From Rhizorhabdus phycosphaerae (lineage in GTDB: Bacteria > Pseudomonadota > Alphaproteobacteria > Sphingomonadales > Sphingomonadaceae): 64,000 nucleotides of DNA. The stretch spans positions 2,505,501 through 2,569,500 of the forward strand of contig NZ_CP049107.1 in the NCBI RefSeq assembly GCF_011044255.1. The letters are read 5' to 3'. Shown one piece after another: positions 56,337 to 64,000 of the stretch (positions are counted from its first letter, which is position 1; each line of letters begins with the position of its first letter). The notes below the pieces were generated by a model, which saw only the letters and a program-made list of their open reading frames with translations, had not been told where the DNA came from and made no database searches. The position numbers were made by a program, and so were the translations under genes.

Positions 56337-57229
56337 TCCCGTTTCGGGGCTGCCTTGCCCCGCAGGGCGATGACCAGGCCCAGGCCCGCCAACAGCGCTC
56401 CGGCGACCGCCGTGCCGGTCCAGCGATAGCCTTCGAGCAGGGTCGAGAAGAGCATCGCCACGATCGGGATCAGCACGCTCGAATAGGCCGCCCGCGCCGG
56501 GCCGATCGCGCGCATGACGTGGAGGTAGAGCGGAAAGGTCAGCGCCGAGCCGACAAAGGCGAGCCAGAGCGTCGCCAGCCAATATTCGGGACGCGGATCG
56601 ATCACCGGCAGCCCCGACATGGGCAGCGCGATCACCATGTTCGCCACCGCACCGATCGCCATCGCCCAGAAGAGAAGCTGGGCCGCATGAAGATGACTCG
56701 CACGCTGGCTGGCTTGGAGGAGATTGCCGACCGAGGCCGACAGGATGCCGAACAGCGACAGGCCTATACCCAGCAGGACTGCCGACCCGCCGCCCGCCGC
56801 CTGAGCAATCTCATGCTGGAAGAGCAGGACCATGCCCAGCCCGGCCAGCATGGTTCCAACCAGAAAGGCGCGCCCGACGCGCTGTTTGAGGAAGATGCGC
56901 CCCAGAATGGCATTGGGCACGATCAGGAGCGCGAAGATCATCGCGACCAGACCCGAGGTGATGAAGCGCTCGGCATTGTAGACGAACAGGAAGTTGAGCA
57001 CGAACTGCGTCATCGCGACACCGGCGAGCAGCGGCACGTCGCGTCGGGAGAGCCGCAGCGACACCCCCGCGACCCGCGCATAGATGCCCATCGCGATCGA
57101 CGCGGCAACGAAGCGCCAGGCGATCGACCAGCCGGGTGCCTCGACGCCGAGCTGATAGCGGATCGCCGTCCAGGTCGAGCCCCAGATCAGCACCAATATT
57201 GCGAAGATCAGGATGACGCGCGGCGACAT
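56333..57229 (-). CDS. EamA/DMT family transporter
   Basis: Putative exporter of 298 residues with ten predicted membrane helices in two repeats of five. The first EamA repeat starts ILIFAILVLIWGSTWTAIRY, the family-typical N terminus with the WGS motif. The second begins near VLLGIGLSLFGILSASVGN and ends with the IPIVAMLFSTLLEGYRWTG segment (P-V-x-x-x-x-E). The substrate is unknown; family members export amino acids or metabolites. The threonine aldolase gene lies 32 bases upstream, which makes an amino-acid-related substrate conceivable. Confidence 0.88.
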   Translation of the reverse strand: MSPRVILIFAILVLIWGSTWTAIRYQLGVEAPGWSIAWRFVAASIAMGIYARVAGVSLRLSRRDVPLLAGVAMTQFVLNFLFVYNAERFITSGLVAMIFALLIVPNAILGRIFLKQRVGRAFLVGTMLAGLGMVLLFQHEIAQAAGGGSAVLLGIGLSLFGILSASVGNLLQASQRASHLHAAQLLFWAMAIGAVANMVIALPMSGLPVIDPRPEYWLATLWLAFVGSALTFPLYLHVMRAIGPARAAYSSVLIPIVAMLFSTLLEGYRWTGTAVAGALLAGLGLVIALRGKAAPKRD

Positions 57230-57261
57230 GCCGCCCTGCCACGGCGACGCGGATGCTGCGG

Positions 57262-58263
57262 TCACAGCGCGCGAATGGCGCGCGCGAGCGCCTCCACCTC
57301 GTCGGCAGGCTGGTCCCAGCTGCACACAAGCCGTGCGACGCCCGGCGTCCAGTCATAGAATTGGAAACCCTGTCCGCGCAGGGCGGTCGCCTCTTCGGGC
57401 GTGAGCCGCACGAAGATCTCGTTCGCCTCGACCGGATGGAGCAGCCGGGCCTGCGCGGCATTGGCGATGTGCGCGGCCGCGGCGTTGGCCGCCCGCGCGT
57501 TGCGCAGCCAGACGTCACCGTCGAGCATGGCCAGGATCTGGGCCGCAGCGAAACGCCCCTTCGACAGAAGATGGCCCGCGCGCTTGCGGCGATAGCGGGT
57601 CGCAGCCGCTAGCGCCGGATCGAAGAAGATCAGCGCCTCGGCGAACATGCCGCCATTTTTGACGAAACCGAAGCTGAGCGCGTTGACGCCGGCTTTCCAG
57701 CTGATGTCGGACGGCGCACAGCCGAGCGTCGCGACGGCATTGGCGAAGCGTGCGCCATCCATATGCAGACCGAGATTTCGCAATTTCGCAACCTCGCTGA
57801 TCGCCGCGACCTCCTCGGGCCGATAGACGAGCCCATATTCGGTTGCATTGGTGATCGAGATCGCGGCGGGCTGCGCCTGGTGGACGTCCTTGCGCAGGCC
57901 GTCGAGCGTCGCTGCGGTCGTCACCGGATCCAGCTTGGCGCCCGCCCCCTTTGCCAGCAGCAGCTTGGCGCCGCCGGTGTAGAATTCCGGCGCCCCGCAT
58001 TCGTCGCCCTGGATATGGGCTTCCTCATGACACAGGACCGACTGGTGCGACTGGACGAGCGCGGCAAGCGCGAGGCCGTTCGCCGCCGTGCCGCTCGACA
58101 CCCAAAGCGCGGCGACCTCGGTCCCGAACAGATCGGAGAAGGCCGCGTCGAGCCGCTGGCTGAAGGCATCGCCGTCATAAGCGGTATCGGCCCTGTTCGC
58201 GCGGTCGAGCGCAGCCATGACTTCGGGGCAGGCGCGGGCGGCATTGTCGGAGAAGAAACGCAT
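57262..58263 (-). CDS. ltaE: Threonine aldolase family PLP enzyme
   Basis: Fold type I PLP enzyme of 333 residues, predicted to cleave threonine or allo-threonine to glycine and acetaldehyde, or a related beta-hydroxy amino acid. SSGTAANGLALAAL binds PLP phosphate, NATEYGLVYRPEEV and GLHMDGARFANAV contain the ring-stacking and Asp residues, and Lys202 in SFGFVKNGGM is the Schiff-base lysine. Substrate stereospecificity cannot be read. It may be cotranscribed with the DMT exporter gene downstream. Confidence 0.88.
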   Translation of the reverse strand: MRFFSDNAARACPEVMAALDRANRADTAYDGDAFSQRLDAAFSDLFGTEVAALWVSSGTAANGLALAALVQSHQSVLCHEEAHIQGDECGAPEFYTGGAKLLLAKGAGAKLDPVTTAATLDGLRKDVHQAQPAAISITNATEYGLVYRPEEVAAISEVAKLRNLGLHMDGARFANAVATLGCAPSDISWKAGVNALSFGFVKNGGMFAEALIFFDPALAAATRYRRKRAGHLLSKGRFAAAQILAMLDGDVWLRNARAANAAAAHIANAAQARLLHPVEANEIFVRLTPEEATALRGQGFQFYDWTPGVARLVCSWDQPADEVEALARAIRAL

Positions 58264-58315
58264 GGCGCGATTGAGAACGGCGCGTCCGCGAAGTCAATGC
58301 CGCGCTAGGGGGGAG

Positions 58316-59110
58316 TCAGAGGGGTGCCGGCAGCAGGGCTAGTCCCACGCCCGGCTCAGCGGCGGGATCGCCGAAAATCAGCTCCAGCCGCCGCCCCCCG
58401 AAATCGGTCCGGCGGAAGCAGGGCTCAAGCAGGCGCCGCACATCGTCCCGGCTCGCATGGCTGCGGATGTCGAGCAGCCAGGACGGCTCGCTCCGGCCGG
58501 GCCATTGCGCCAGGGCGAGCCAGGCGCCCACCGTACGACCATCGGATGCGAGCGTGGCCCGCAGGTCGCTGACCAGCGCGGGCGGCGCATCGCGGGGCGG
58601 CGCCAGGATGATCTGGACCCCGTCGACCGCGCTGTGATGGACCGGGCGGCCGAGCAGCGCCGCGATGTCGTCGCGGGACCAGTGGACGCTGATCGGCAGC
58701 CCCGGATTCAGGATGGCCCCGCCGGCCGAGACGAGTTCGAACAGGCGCTCCACCCGCATGTCGACGAAGCTGGCCATGCGCCCGAAGCGCTCGGCCACAC
58801 GCTCGGGCGCGGTGAAGATGGCGGGCACCAGCGTGCCGTCGGGTGCGGGGATGGTCCGCAGCTGGATCAGCGCATCGGCATTGATCAGCAACGTGCCGCG
58901 CATCGCCGGAAGCTCGTTGGTGGCCGCATAGAGCGTCGAGTCGATCAGCAGCCGGTTGAACGCCGCCCGCTGTCCGGCATCGATCACGGCGGCGACCAGC
59001 GCCTGCTCGATCGCATTGACGGGGGTGAAGACGATCTCGTCGGCGACCGCCGCCGGATCGGTGCCGACATCGCGCGGTTCGCCCCGCTTGCGGAAGAATC
59101 TGTCGAGCAT
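58316..59110 (-). CDS. SseB-like protein
   Basis: 264-residue soluble protein with an N-terminal SseB-type domain (NAIEQALVAAVIDAGQRAAF, then PAIFTAPERVAERFG) and a second copy of related fold in the C-terminal half (SDLRATLASDGRTVGAWLAL). SseB was named from enhanced serine sensitivity in E. coli, and its molecular role is not established. No catalytic motif is evident. It starts 45 bases after the membrane protein gene stop on the same strand. Confidence 0.72.
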   Translation of the reverse strand: MLDRFFRKRGEPRDVGTDPAAVADEIVFTPVNAIEQALVAAVIDAGQRAAFNRLLIDSTLYAATNELPAMRGTLLINADALIQLRTIPAPDGTLVPAIFTAPERVAERFGRMASFVDMRVERLFELVSAGGAILNPGLPISVHWSRDDIAALLGRPVHHSAVDGVQIILAPPRDAPPALVSDLRATLASDGRTVGAWLALAQWPGRSEPSWLLDIRSHASRDDVRRLLEPCFRRTDFGGRRLELIFGDPAAEPGVGLALLPAPL

Positions 59111-59155
59111 GATGCCTGTTTGGCGAGCCCGGCCGGGTGCGGCAAGGGTCTTGGT

Positions 59156-60583
59156 TCAGCCGATGGCACCGACGAGAAGCGCGATCACCTCCAGCTTCAT
59201 CACGAGGATCGCAGGAAGCAGCGCCATCTTCCACCGGTCGCCCGCTATATGCGCCCGTTCGGCAAAGGCGATCGCGCCGCCGACCATCACCGTGAACAGC
59301 GTCCAGAGATTGTAGCGCAGGTCGGGCGCGACGCTGACCACCGCATAAGCGAGGCCATAGAGAAGCGCCGAGCCGCCGAGCGCGAGCAGGATTCGCCTGC
59401 TGGGGAGTTGCTGCGCGACGATCAGCAGGCCGATCGCCAGCGCGATCCAGGTCGCCGGACGGCCGAGCGGCGTCCACGCCATCGCGCGCGCCGTCCAGCC
59501 GACGACATGAGTCACCGCATTGGGCGCAAAATGGAGACCCAGTTCATTGGGCTGGCTCATGATGTAGACCGCGTCGTCGGGCACGACGGGCACCAGAAAG
59601 CGCCAGTTCCAGTTGAGATGGTCGAGCCGGTGCCTGACCCAGGCGCCGGGCGAGCGCCACAGCGCACGCAGCCACACGCTGATCGCACTTTCCCCCCGTG
59701 TCGCGACGTGCGTCGCGATGCGCTCCTCGGTTCGCGCGCAGAGCTGCTCGTCGGCCATGCCAAAGAGGCGCGGCGTGTAGCAGCGTGCAACGAGCCTATT
59801 TGCCTCGGCATCGGGGAGACCCGGCCAGCCATTATGCCCGCCATGGGCGACGATGCCGGCCAGGTCGAAATTGACCAGCGAGTTGATCGGATGCGAGTGG
59901 CCGGGCCGGAGCATCACCTCGTTCAGGGTCCAGTTGGCCCCGACGAGCAGCGCCGCAGCCGCTGTAGCGGCTGCTACAAGGTGGAGCGGGCGCCGGATCC
60001 ACTGTCCCGGCACCGCCAGCAGCAACAGCGGCAGCGCTGCGAACAGCGCGTTGAACCGGGTGGCCCCCGCAAGCAGGATGAGCAGCACGGCCGGCAGGCG
60101 AAGCCAGCTCGCCCCGCCCCATTCGCGGCGGATCAGGAGCGCCGTGGCGGCCAGCAGCAGGCAGGCCATGAAGGGATCCTTGAGGATCGCCCCGACCTGT
60201 CCGAAGGCGATCGGCAGCAGCGCGAGCGCCAGCAGCGTCAGCGCCGCCCCCCGCCCGTTGCGGAGCAAAAGCCCCCGGGCGACCAGCCCGAAGCCCGACC
60301 AGTAGAGGAGCACGTCCATGGCGAGGAAGGGAGCGCCCCCCTGCCCCAGCCGGAGCAGCTGCCGCCAGACCCAGGCGGTGACCGGCGGGTGCCAGTCGTC
60401 ATAGACGCCGGTCAGCGCCTGCCCATATTGGACCACGCTATCGGGCGTGATCACGCCCCAGTGAAAGCCGTATAGCTGGAGCGCGGCCCCCAGGACGCAG
60501 AGCAGCGCGAGCAGCGGCCCGTCGCGACGCACCGCCCGCCCGGACGAGAGCGGCCCCTCTGCGGGTGGGCCGGACAGCGTCAA
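59156..60583 (-). CDS. Polytopic membrane protein, possible GT-C-type glycosyltransferase
   Basis: 475 residues with about ten hydrophobic helices. The first extracytoplasmic loop contains ITPDSVVQYGQALTGVYDDWHPP: an Asp at 48, Asp62-Asp63 and His65-Pro-Pro, the general layout of a GT-C first loop with acidic catalytic residues. The likely start is TTG 60583, which overlaps the stop of the 100-residue gene (TTGA), suggesting coupling; a GTG 17 codons later is an alternative. The GT-C assignment is inference from topology and the acidic loop. It is downstream of the glycan synthase fusion gene. Confidence 0.7.
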   Translation of the reverse strand: MTLSGPPAEGPLSSGRAVRRDGPLLALLCVLGAALQLYGFHWGVITPDSVVQYGQALTGVYDDWHPPVTAWVWRQLLRLGQGGAPFLAMDVLLYWSGFGLVARGLLLRNGRGAALTLLALALLPIAFGQVGAILKDPFMACLLLAATALLIRREWGGASWLRLPAVLLILLAGATRFNALFAALPLLLLAVPGQWIRRPLHLVAAATAAAALLVGANWTLNEVMLRPGHSHPINSLVNFDLAGIVAHGGHNGWPGLPDAEANRLVARCYTPRLFGMADEQLCARTEERIATHVATRGESAISVWLRALWRSPGAWVRHRLDHLNWNWRFLVPVVPDDAVYIMSQPNELGLHFAPNAVTHVVGWTARAMAWTPLGRPATWIALAIGLLIVAQQLPSRRILLALGGSALLYGLAYAVVSVAPDLRYNLWTLFTVMVGGAIAFAERAHIAGDRWKMALLPAILVMKLEVIALLVGAIG

Positions 60584-60882
60584 TCGGCCGTCGGCTCGGA
60601 CAATGGCGGCATCTGTTCGCCGACCGTCTCGCGGCCTGCGAAGAGCGCGTCCAGCCGGCGCCGCAGCGACGCTTCATATTCGCGCCGGTCGACGTTGATC
60701 GGGCAGGACAGCATCAGGTCGCCACAGATGGCGTCCTTGATCCGTCCGATCGCCGCTTCGTCGAGTGCCCCCACGCGGCGCAGCTCGATCGCAAGCTGGA
60801 CCATTCCTGCAACGGTTGCCTGCGCCCGCAGGCCGAGCAGGTTGATCGTCTCGCGAAGCTTGCGCGTTTCCGACGTGTCCAT
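60580..60882 (-). CDS. Small helical protein of unknown function
   Basis: A 100-residue frame with a strong ribosome binding site (GGGAGGAG, six bases before ATG 60882). The product is predicted helical and soluble: MDTSETRKLRETINLLGLRA followed by QATVAGMVQLAIELRRVGAL, then a basic segment DRREYEASLRRRLDALFAG. One CPINV loop holds a Cys, and another Cys precedes it. I recognise no family. The neighbours are a membrane protein (coupled, downstream) and the GH18-NodB-GT2 gene 98 bases upstream, so a role in the same glycan locus is possible. Confidence 0.7.
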   Translation of the reverse strand: MDTSETRKLRETINLLGLRAQATVAGMVQLAIELRRVGALDEAAIGRIKDAICGDLMLSCPINVDRREYEASLRRRLDALFAGRETVGEQMPPLSEPTAD

Positions 60883-60980
60883 GGCGGTCTCCTCCCTGCA
60901 TCCGGCGGAAAGCCGCCATTTCGGCCGCTCCGCGCGGACAGCAGCATGACGCGCGGCGAAGCGCTTGCCAATGGCATGAT

Positions 60981-63900
60981 TCACTCTTTGCCGGCGGCGA
61001 CCCGGCCCGAACGCTCCAGCTTGCCCCACCCCACGCGGGGCCCGCGCAGCGCCTGGGCGAGCGCCTTGAGCACGACATAATACATGATCTGGCGATAGCC
61101 GATCCGCTGCGGGATCAGCAGCCACAGCAGCCGCCATTTTTCGCGCCGCTCGAGGGCGAAGGCGATGAAGGCGGCCAGGAGGTCGATAAGGGTGAAGACG
61201 AGCCAGTAGCCGAGCATCTTCTGCACGTCGGTGCTCGCCTGCGCCCAGCCATGGGCCTGGACGTCCAGCCAGGTCGCGGCGAGGCTGGCGAGCAGTGCGA
61301 GATCGATGATCGGCGAAATGGCGGCGAGCAGCACCTGGAACAGCACCGCCTGCGGCAACCCGATCCGGGCAAGCCCGCGCGGCTGCCCGCTCCGCATCGC
61401 CGCCCGGTGCTTCCACAGGCATTGCAGCGTGCCATAGGCCCAGCGGAAGCGCTGTTTGGCGAGCGCGCGGACGCTTTCCGGTGCCTCGGTCCAGGCGACC
61501 GCATATTGGTCGTAATGGACCGCCCATCCGGCCCGCTGGATCGCGATGGTGAGATCCTGGTCCTCGGCCAGCGTGTCGGGCGGATAGCCGCCCACATGCC
61601 GGATCGCGGACAACCGCCATGCACCGACCGCGCCGGGGACGACGGTGATCGCGTCCAGTCGGGCAAGCGCGCGGCGCTCGAGATTCTGCGCGGTGATATA
61701 TTCGAGCGCCTGCCAGCGCGTGATCAGGTTCACGCGGTTGCCGACCTTGGCATTGCCGGCGACGGCGCCGAGGCTTTCGTCGGCGAACCAGCGGGCGAGC
61801 CGCGCGATCGTCGTCGACTCGAACTGCGTATCGGCGTCGAGTGCGATCACGATGTCGCTGCGGACGAGATCGAGCGCGCGGTTGAGGGCGCGGGCCTTGC
61901 CCCCATTTTCGAGCGTAAGCAGCCGCACGCGCGGATCGCCCGCGAAGGCCTCGGTCACGACCGCGCTGGTGCGGTCCTTCGAGCCGTCGTCGATGACGAT
62001 CACCTCGACGGTGACGTCGCGGCTGTCGAGCACCCGGCGAACCGACCGCTCGATCACCCGCTCCTCGTTGAAGGCGGGGATCAGGACAGTAACGAAGCGC
62101 TCGGGATCGATCGGCGGAAAGACCGTGCGCGCCTCGCGCCGGGCCTGGACCAGCGCCAGACCCGACAACAGGATCGCCCGGGCGATGCCCAGCGAGATCG
62201 CGACGATGAAGATCCATTTGAGCGCGATGGCGGCCCAGCCGAGCAGGCTGAACAGCGCGAGGTCTATCTCGGCCGCCGTGCGGTCGCCTTTCGATATCGG
62301 CGGATTGGCCGCGCTGCGCGGCAGGCCGGCCAGCTCCGACACCGGGACCAGGGTATAGCCGCGCGCGCGCAGTCCCTGGATGATACGCGGCAAGGCTTCT
62401 ACCGTCTGCTCGCGATCGCCGCCGGCGTCGTGCAGCAGGACGATGTTGGCAGAGCGTTCCGGTCCGGCTTCCTCGACCCCGTCCAGCGTTCGCTGGACGA
62501 TCTCGTCCACGCCCGGCCGCTTCCAGTCGTCGGGATCGACATGCAGACCGACCGACAGATAACCGCGTCGCTGCGCTTCCTCGACAGGTACGATCTCGTC
62601 ACTGGTGGTCGGCTCGGCATCGCCGAAATAGGGCGCGCGAAACAAGCGCAGCGACCGGCCCGTATAGGCCTGGAAGAGGCGCTGGGTGGCGTTGAGTTCC
62701 AGTCCGGTCTCGGTCGCGGTCGCCTGAGCCAGGTTCGGATGGGTGTAGGTGTGGCTGCCGACCTCATGCCCTTCGGCGATCAGGCGTTCGAGCAGCGGTC
62801 GCTGGGTCAGCGCATTCTCGCCGACGATGAAGAAGGTCGCCGGCGCCTTTTCGGCCTTCAGTATGTCGAGGATCTTCGGCGTCCAGGCGGGGTCGGGCCC
62901 GTCGTCGAACGTCAGCGCGACGAGACCGGGCCGATAGCCGGTCCGCTGGATCTGATAGGGTGTCGGCAGGCGATCGAAGCGGACGCCGGTGATCGCGCCC
63001 GACCGGTCGGTCGACACGATCCGGTGCCCCTCGACCGGGGTCGCGCCGATCCGGAGAATCTCGCCGATGCCCTCGATATCGACATTGGTGCCGGCCGGTA
63101 TCGATTCGATTGCCCTGGCTTTGGGCAGGTGGCGGCCATGGCCGAACATCGTCCAGATCGACGGATCCTCGGTCCCCAGCCGCCATAGCGCCACGGCATT
63201 AAGCCCCATGGTACGCAGCGTTGCCATCTGGCCGTGCATCGCCGCTGCATCGAGGATCCAGATGTCGTGGCGCTTGCCGCGCTCCACATAGGCGAAGCTG
63301 CTGTTGCCACTGACCGGATCGTAGCGCGGTACGACCCCGCTGTCGTGCGCCGCGAGCCAGACATCCTCGACCGAGTGGGCGATGACGTCGCCGCCCTTTT
63401 CGAAATCATAGGCATAGGAGCCGAGCGCGACGACGATATGGTCCGAGGGCACGCCGCGCACAGCGCGCGCGACCGAATCGGCGAACCAGGCGCGGCTGGC
63501 GATCGGCCCCGGCTCGCCCGGCAGCGAATGTTCGTCATAGGCCATCAGGAACAGCTTGTCGGCCACATGGGCATAGGCCCTGAGGTCCCAGGCCGGATCA
63601 GCGACCGGGACGGCGATCGCGATCTGCATGCCGGGAAGACGACGGTGCGCCTCGGCCAGAAAGGCGCGATAGGCGGGGTGGGCGTCGGCAGGCAGCTCCT
63701 CGAAATCGAAGAAGACGCCGCTCGCCTGATTCTCGCGCAGCAGCGCCGCGACCCGATCGAGCGTCGAGGCGCGCGCCTTGGGGTCACGCAGCAGCGCGGC
63801 GATTCCAGGGCCGTCCCAGCCGCCGTCGAGCGCATTCTGGATCATCGGCATCAGTTTGGGGCGATGATGGGCGCGGCTGATGATCGCCTTGCCCCGGGCA

Positions 63901-64000
63901 TCGGGAAAACTCGTCACCTTGTGGTCGGGGCCGGTGATCGAAATCCAGCCGGGAATCAGCCAGTCGATATCCTCGACATGGCGTGCGAGGGAGGCGGTCG
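60981..64000 (-). CDS. GH18-like / NodB deacetylase / GT2 trifunctional glycan synthase, 5' end outside the window
   Basis: About 1006 residues are visible; the frame runs past position 64000. From N to C: a GH18-like barrel (SGVFFDFEELPADAH, LFLMAYDEHS), a polysaccharide deacetylase domain with all NodB motifs (TFDDGPDPAWTP, HEVGSHTYTHPNL, FRAPYFG, DPDDWKRPG, NIVLLHDAGGDRE), a helix pair, and a processive GT2 domain (VIDDGSKDRT, ALDADTQFE, LAEDQDLTIAI, KQRFRWAYG), then membrane helices. It may polymerise and N-deacetylate a GlcNAc-type beta-glycan, with the GH18 part binding or trimming it. The polymer is inferred; family fusions of this kind are known in other proteobacteria. Confidence 0.9.
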   Translation of the reverse strand, partial: TASLARHVEDIDWLIPGWISITGPDHKVTSFPDARGKAIISRAHHRPKLMPMIQNALDGGWDGPGIAALLRDPKARASTLDRVAALLRENQASGVFFDFEELPADAHPAYRAFLAEAHRRLPGMQIAIAVPVADPAWDLRAYAHVADKLFLMAYDEHSLPGEPGPIASRAWFADSVARAVRGVPSDHIVVALGSYAYDFEKGGDVIAHSVEDVWLAAHDSGVVPRYDPVSGNSSFAYVERGKRHDIWILDAAAMHGQMATLRTMGLNAVALWRLGTEDPSIWTMFGHGRHLPKARAIESIPAGTNVDIEGIGEILRIGATPVEGHRIVSTDRSGAITGVRFDRLPTPYQIQRTGYRPGLVALTFDDGPDPAWTPKILDILKAEKAPATFFIVGENALTQRPLLERLIAEGHEVGSHTYTHPNLAQATATETGLELNATQRLFQAYTGRSLRLFRAPYFGDAEPTTSDEIVPVEEAQRRGYLSVGLHVDPDDWKRPGVDEIVQRTLDGVEEAGPERSANIVLLHDAGGDREQTVEALPRIIQGLRARGYTLVPVSELAGLPRSAANPPISKGDRTAAEIDLALFSLLGWAAIALKWIFIVAISLGIARAILLSGLALVQARREARTVFPPIDPERFVTVLIPAFNEERVIERSVRRVLDSRDVTVEVIVIDDGSKDRTSAVVTEAFAGDPRVRLLTLENGGKARALNRALDLVRSDIVIALDADTQFESTTIARLARWFADESLGAVAGNAKVGNRVNLITRWQALEYITAQNLERRALARLDAITVVPGAVGAWRLSAIRHVGGYPPDTLAEDQDLTIAIQRAGWAVHYDQYAVAWTEAPESVRALAKQRFRWAYGTLQCLWKHRAAMRSGQPRGLARIGLPQAVLFQVLLAAISPIIDLALLASLAATWLDVQAHGWAQASTDVQKMLGYWLVFTLIDLLAAFIAFALERREKWRLLWLLIPQRIGYRQIMYYVVLKALAQALRGPRVGWGKLERSGRVAAGKE

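Overview
The window is a 64-kb stretch of high-GC chromosome from an alphaproteobacterium, most likely a sphingomonad (Sphingomonadaceae). This is inferred from protein character, frequent GTG/TTG starts, a divL-tsaE-amgK-murU-addBA-trxA cluster, an SspB-alpha adaptor, a split gcvPA/gcvPB glycine cleavage operon, and short GC-rich paired hairpin repeats. It is almost entirely housekeeping DNA and tightly packed. I see no tRNA or rRNA gene, CRISPR array, prophage, insertion sequence or replication origin. Two genes are cut by the window edges: an M2 peptidyl-dipeptidase at the left and a GH18-deacetylase-glycosyltransferase fusion at the right.

Layout. 1-4.8 kb: end of the peptidase gene, a membrane diguanylate cyclase, and a minus-strand run of a glycosyltransferase, a Prx5-type peroxiredoxin and AMP nucleosidase. 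4.9-7.1 kb: yqgE, then ahcY behind a perfect 20-bp palindrome that looks like a SahR-type operator. 7.2-18.6 kb: a plus-strand cluster coding the cell-cycle pseudokinase DivL (Tyr in place of the phospho-His), TsaE, the peptidoglycan-recycling pair AmgK/MurU, the AddAB recombination nuclease and thioredoxin. 18.6-21.3 kb: argJ-GST-IMPase on the minus strand. 21.5-26.8 kb: secA, a YbaN-like protein and a hybrid histidine kinase that lacks the H-box His and has a broken 5' end. 26.9-29.2 kb: ispH-thrB-rnhA on the minus strand.

29.4-35.7 kb: a lipoprotein, then a tandem glycine riboswitch controlling gcvT-gcvH-gcvPA-gcvPB, and a DUF938 methyltransferase. 35.7-36.1 kb: two paired hairpin repeat elements; a third copy lies inside the his operon. 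36.1-43.0 kb: a GT-A-like protein, a secreted KatG preceded by a c-type cytochrome and divergent TetR regulator, rsmD, an RluB-type pseudouridine synthase and an unusual soluble MCP-like sensor. 43.2-49.0 kb: pgi and gor facing hisBHAF. 49.1-55.5 kb: sspB, fumC, a small protein, gmk, a membrane protein and pepN. 55.5-64 kb: an SDR protein, a DMT exporter, threonine aldolase, an SseB-like protein and an apparent envelope-glycan locus ending in the trifunctional GH18-NodB-GT2 protein.

The points most worth following are the His-less hybrid kinase with its one-base reading-frame break, the DivL Tyr substitution, the paired hairpin repeats (one of which supplies the hisA ribosome binding site), the half-hairpin MCP-like protein, and the envelope glycan locus at the right edge.
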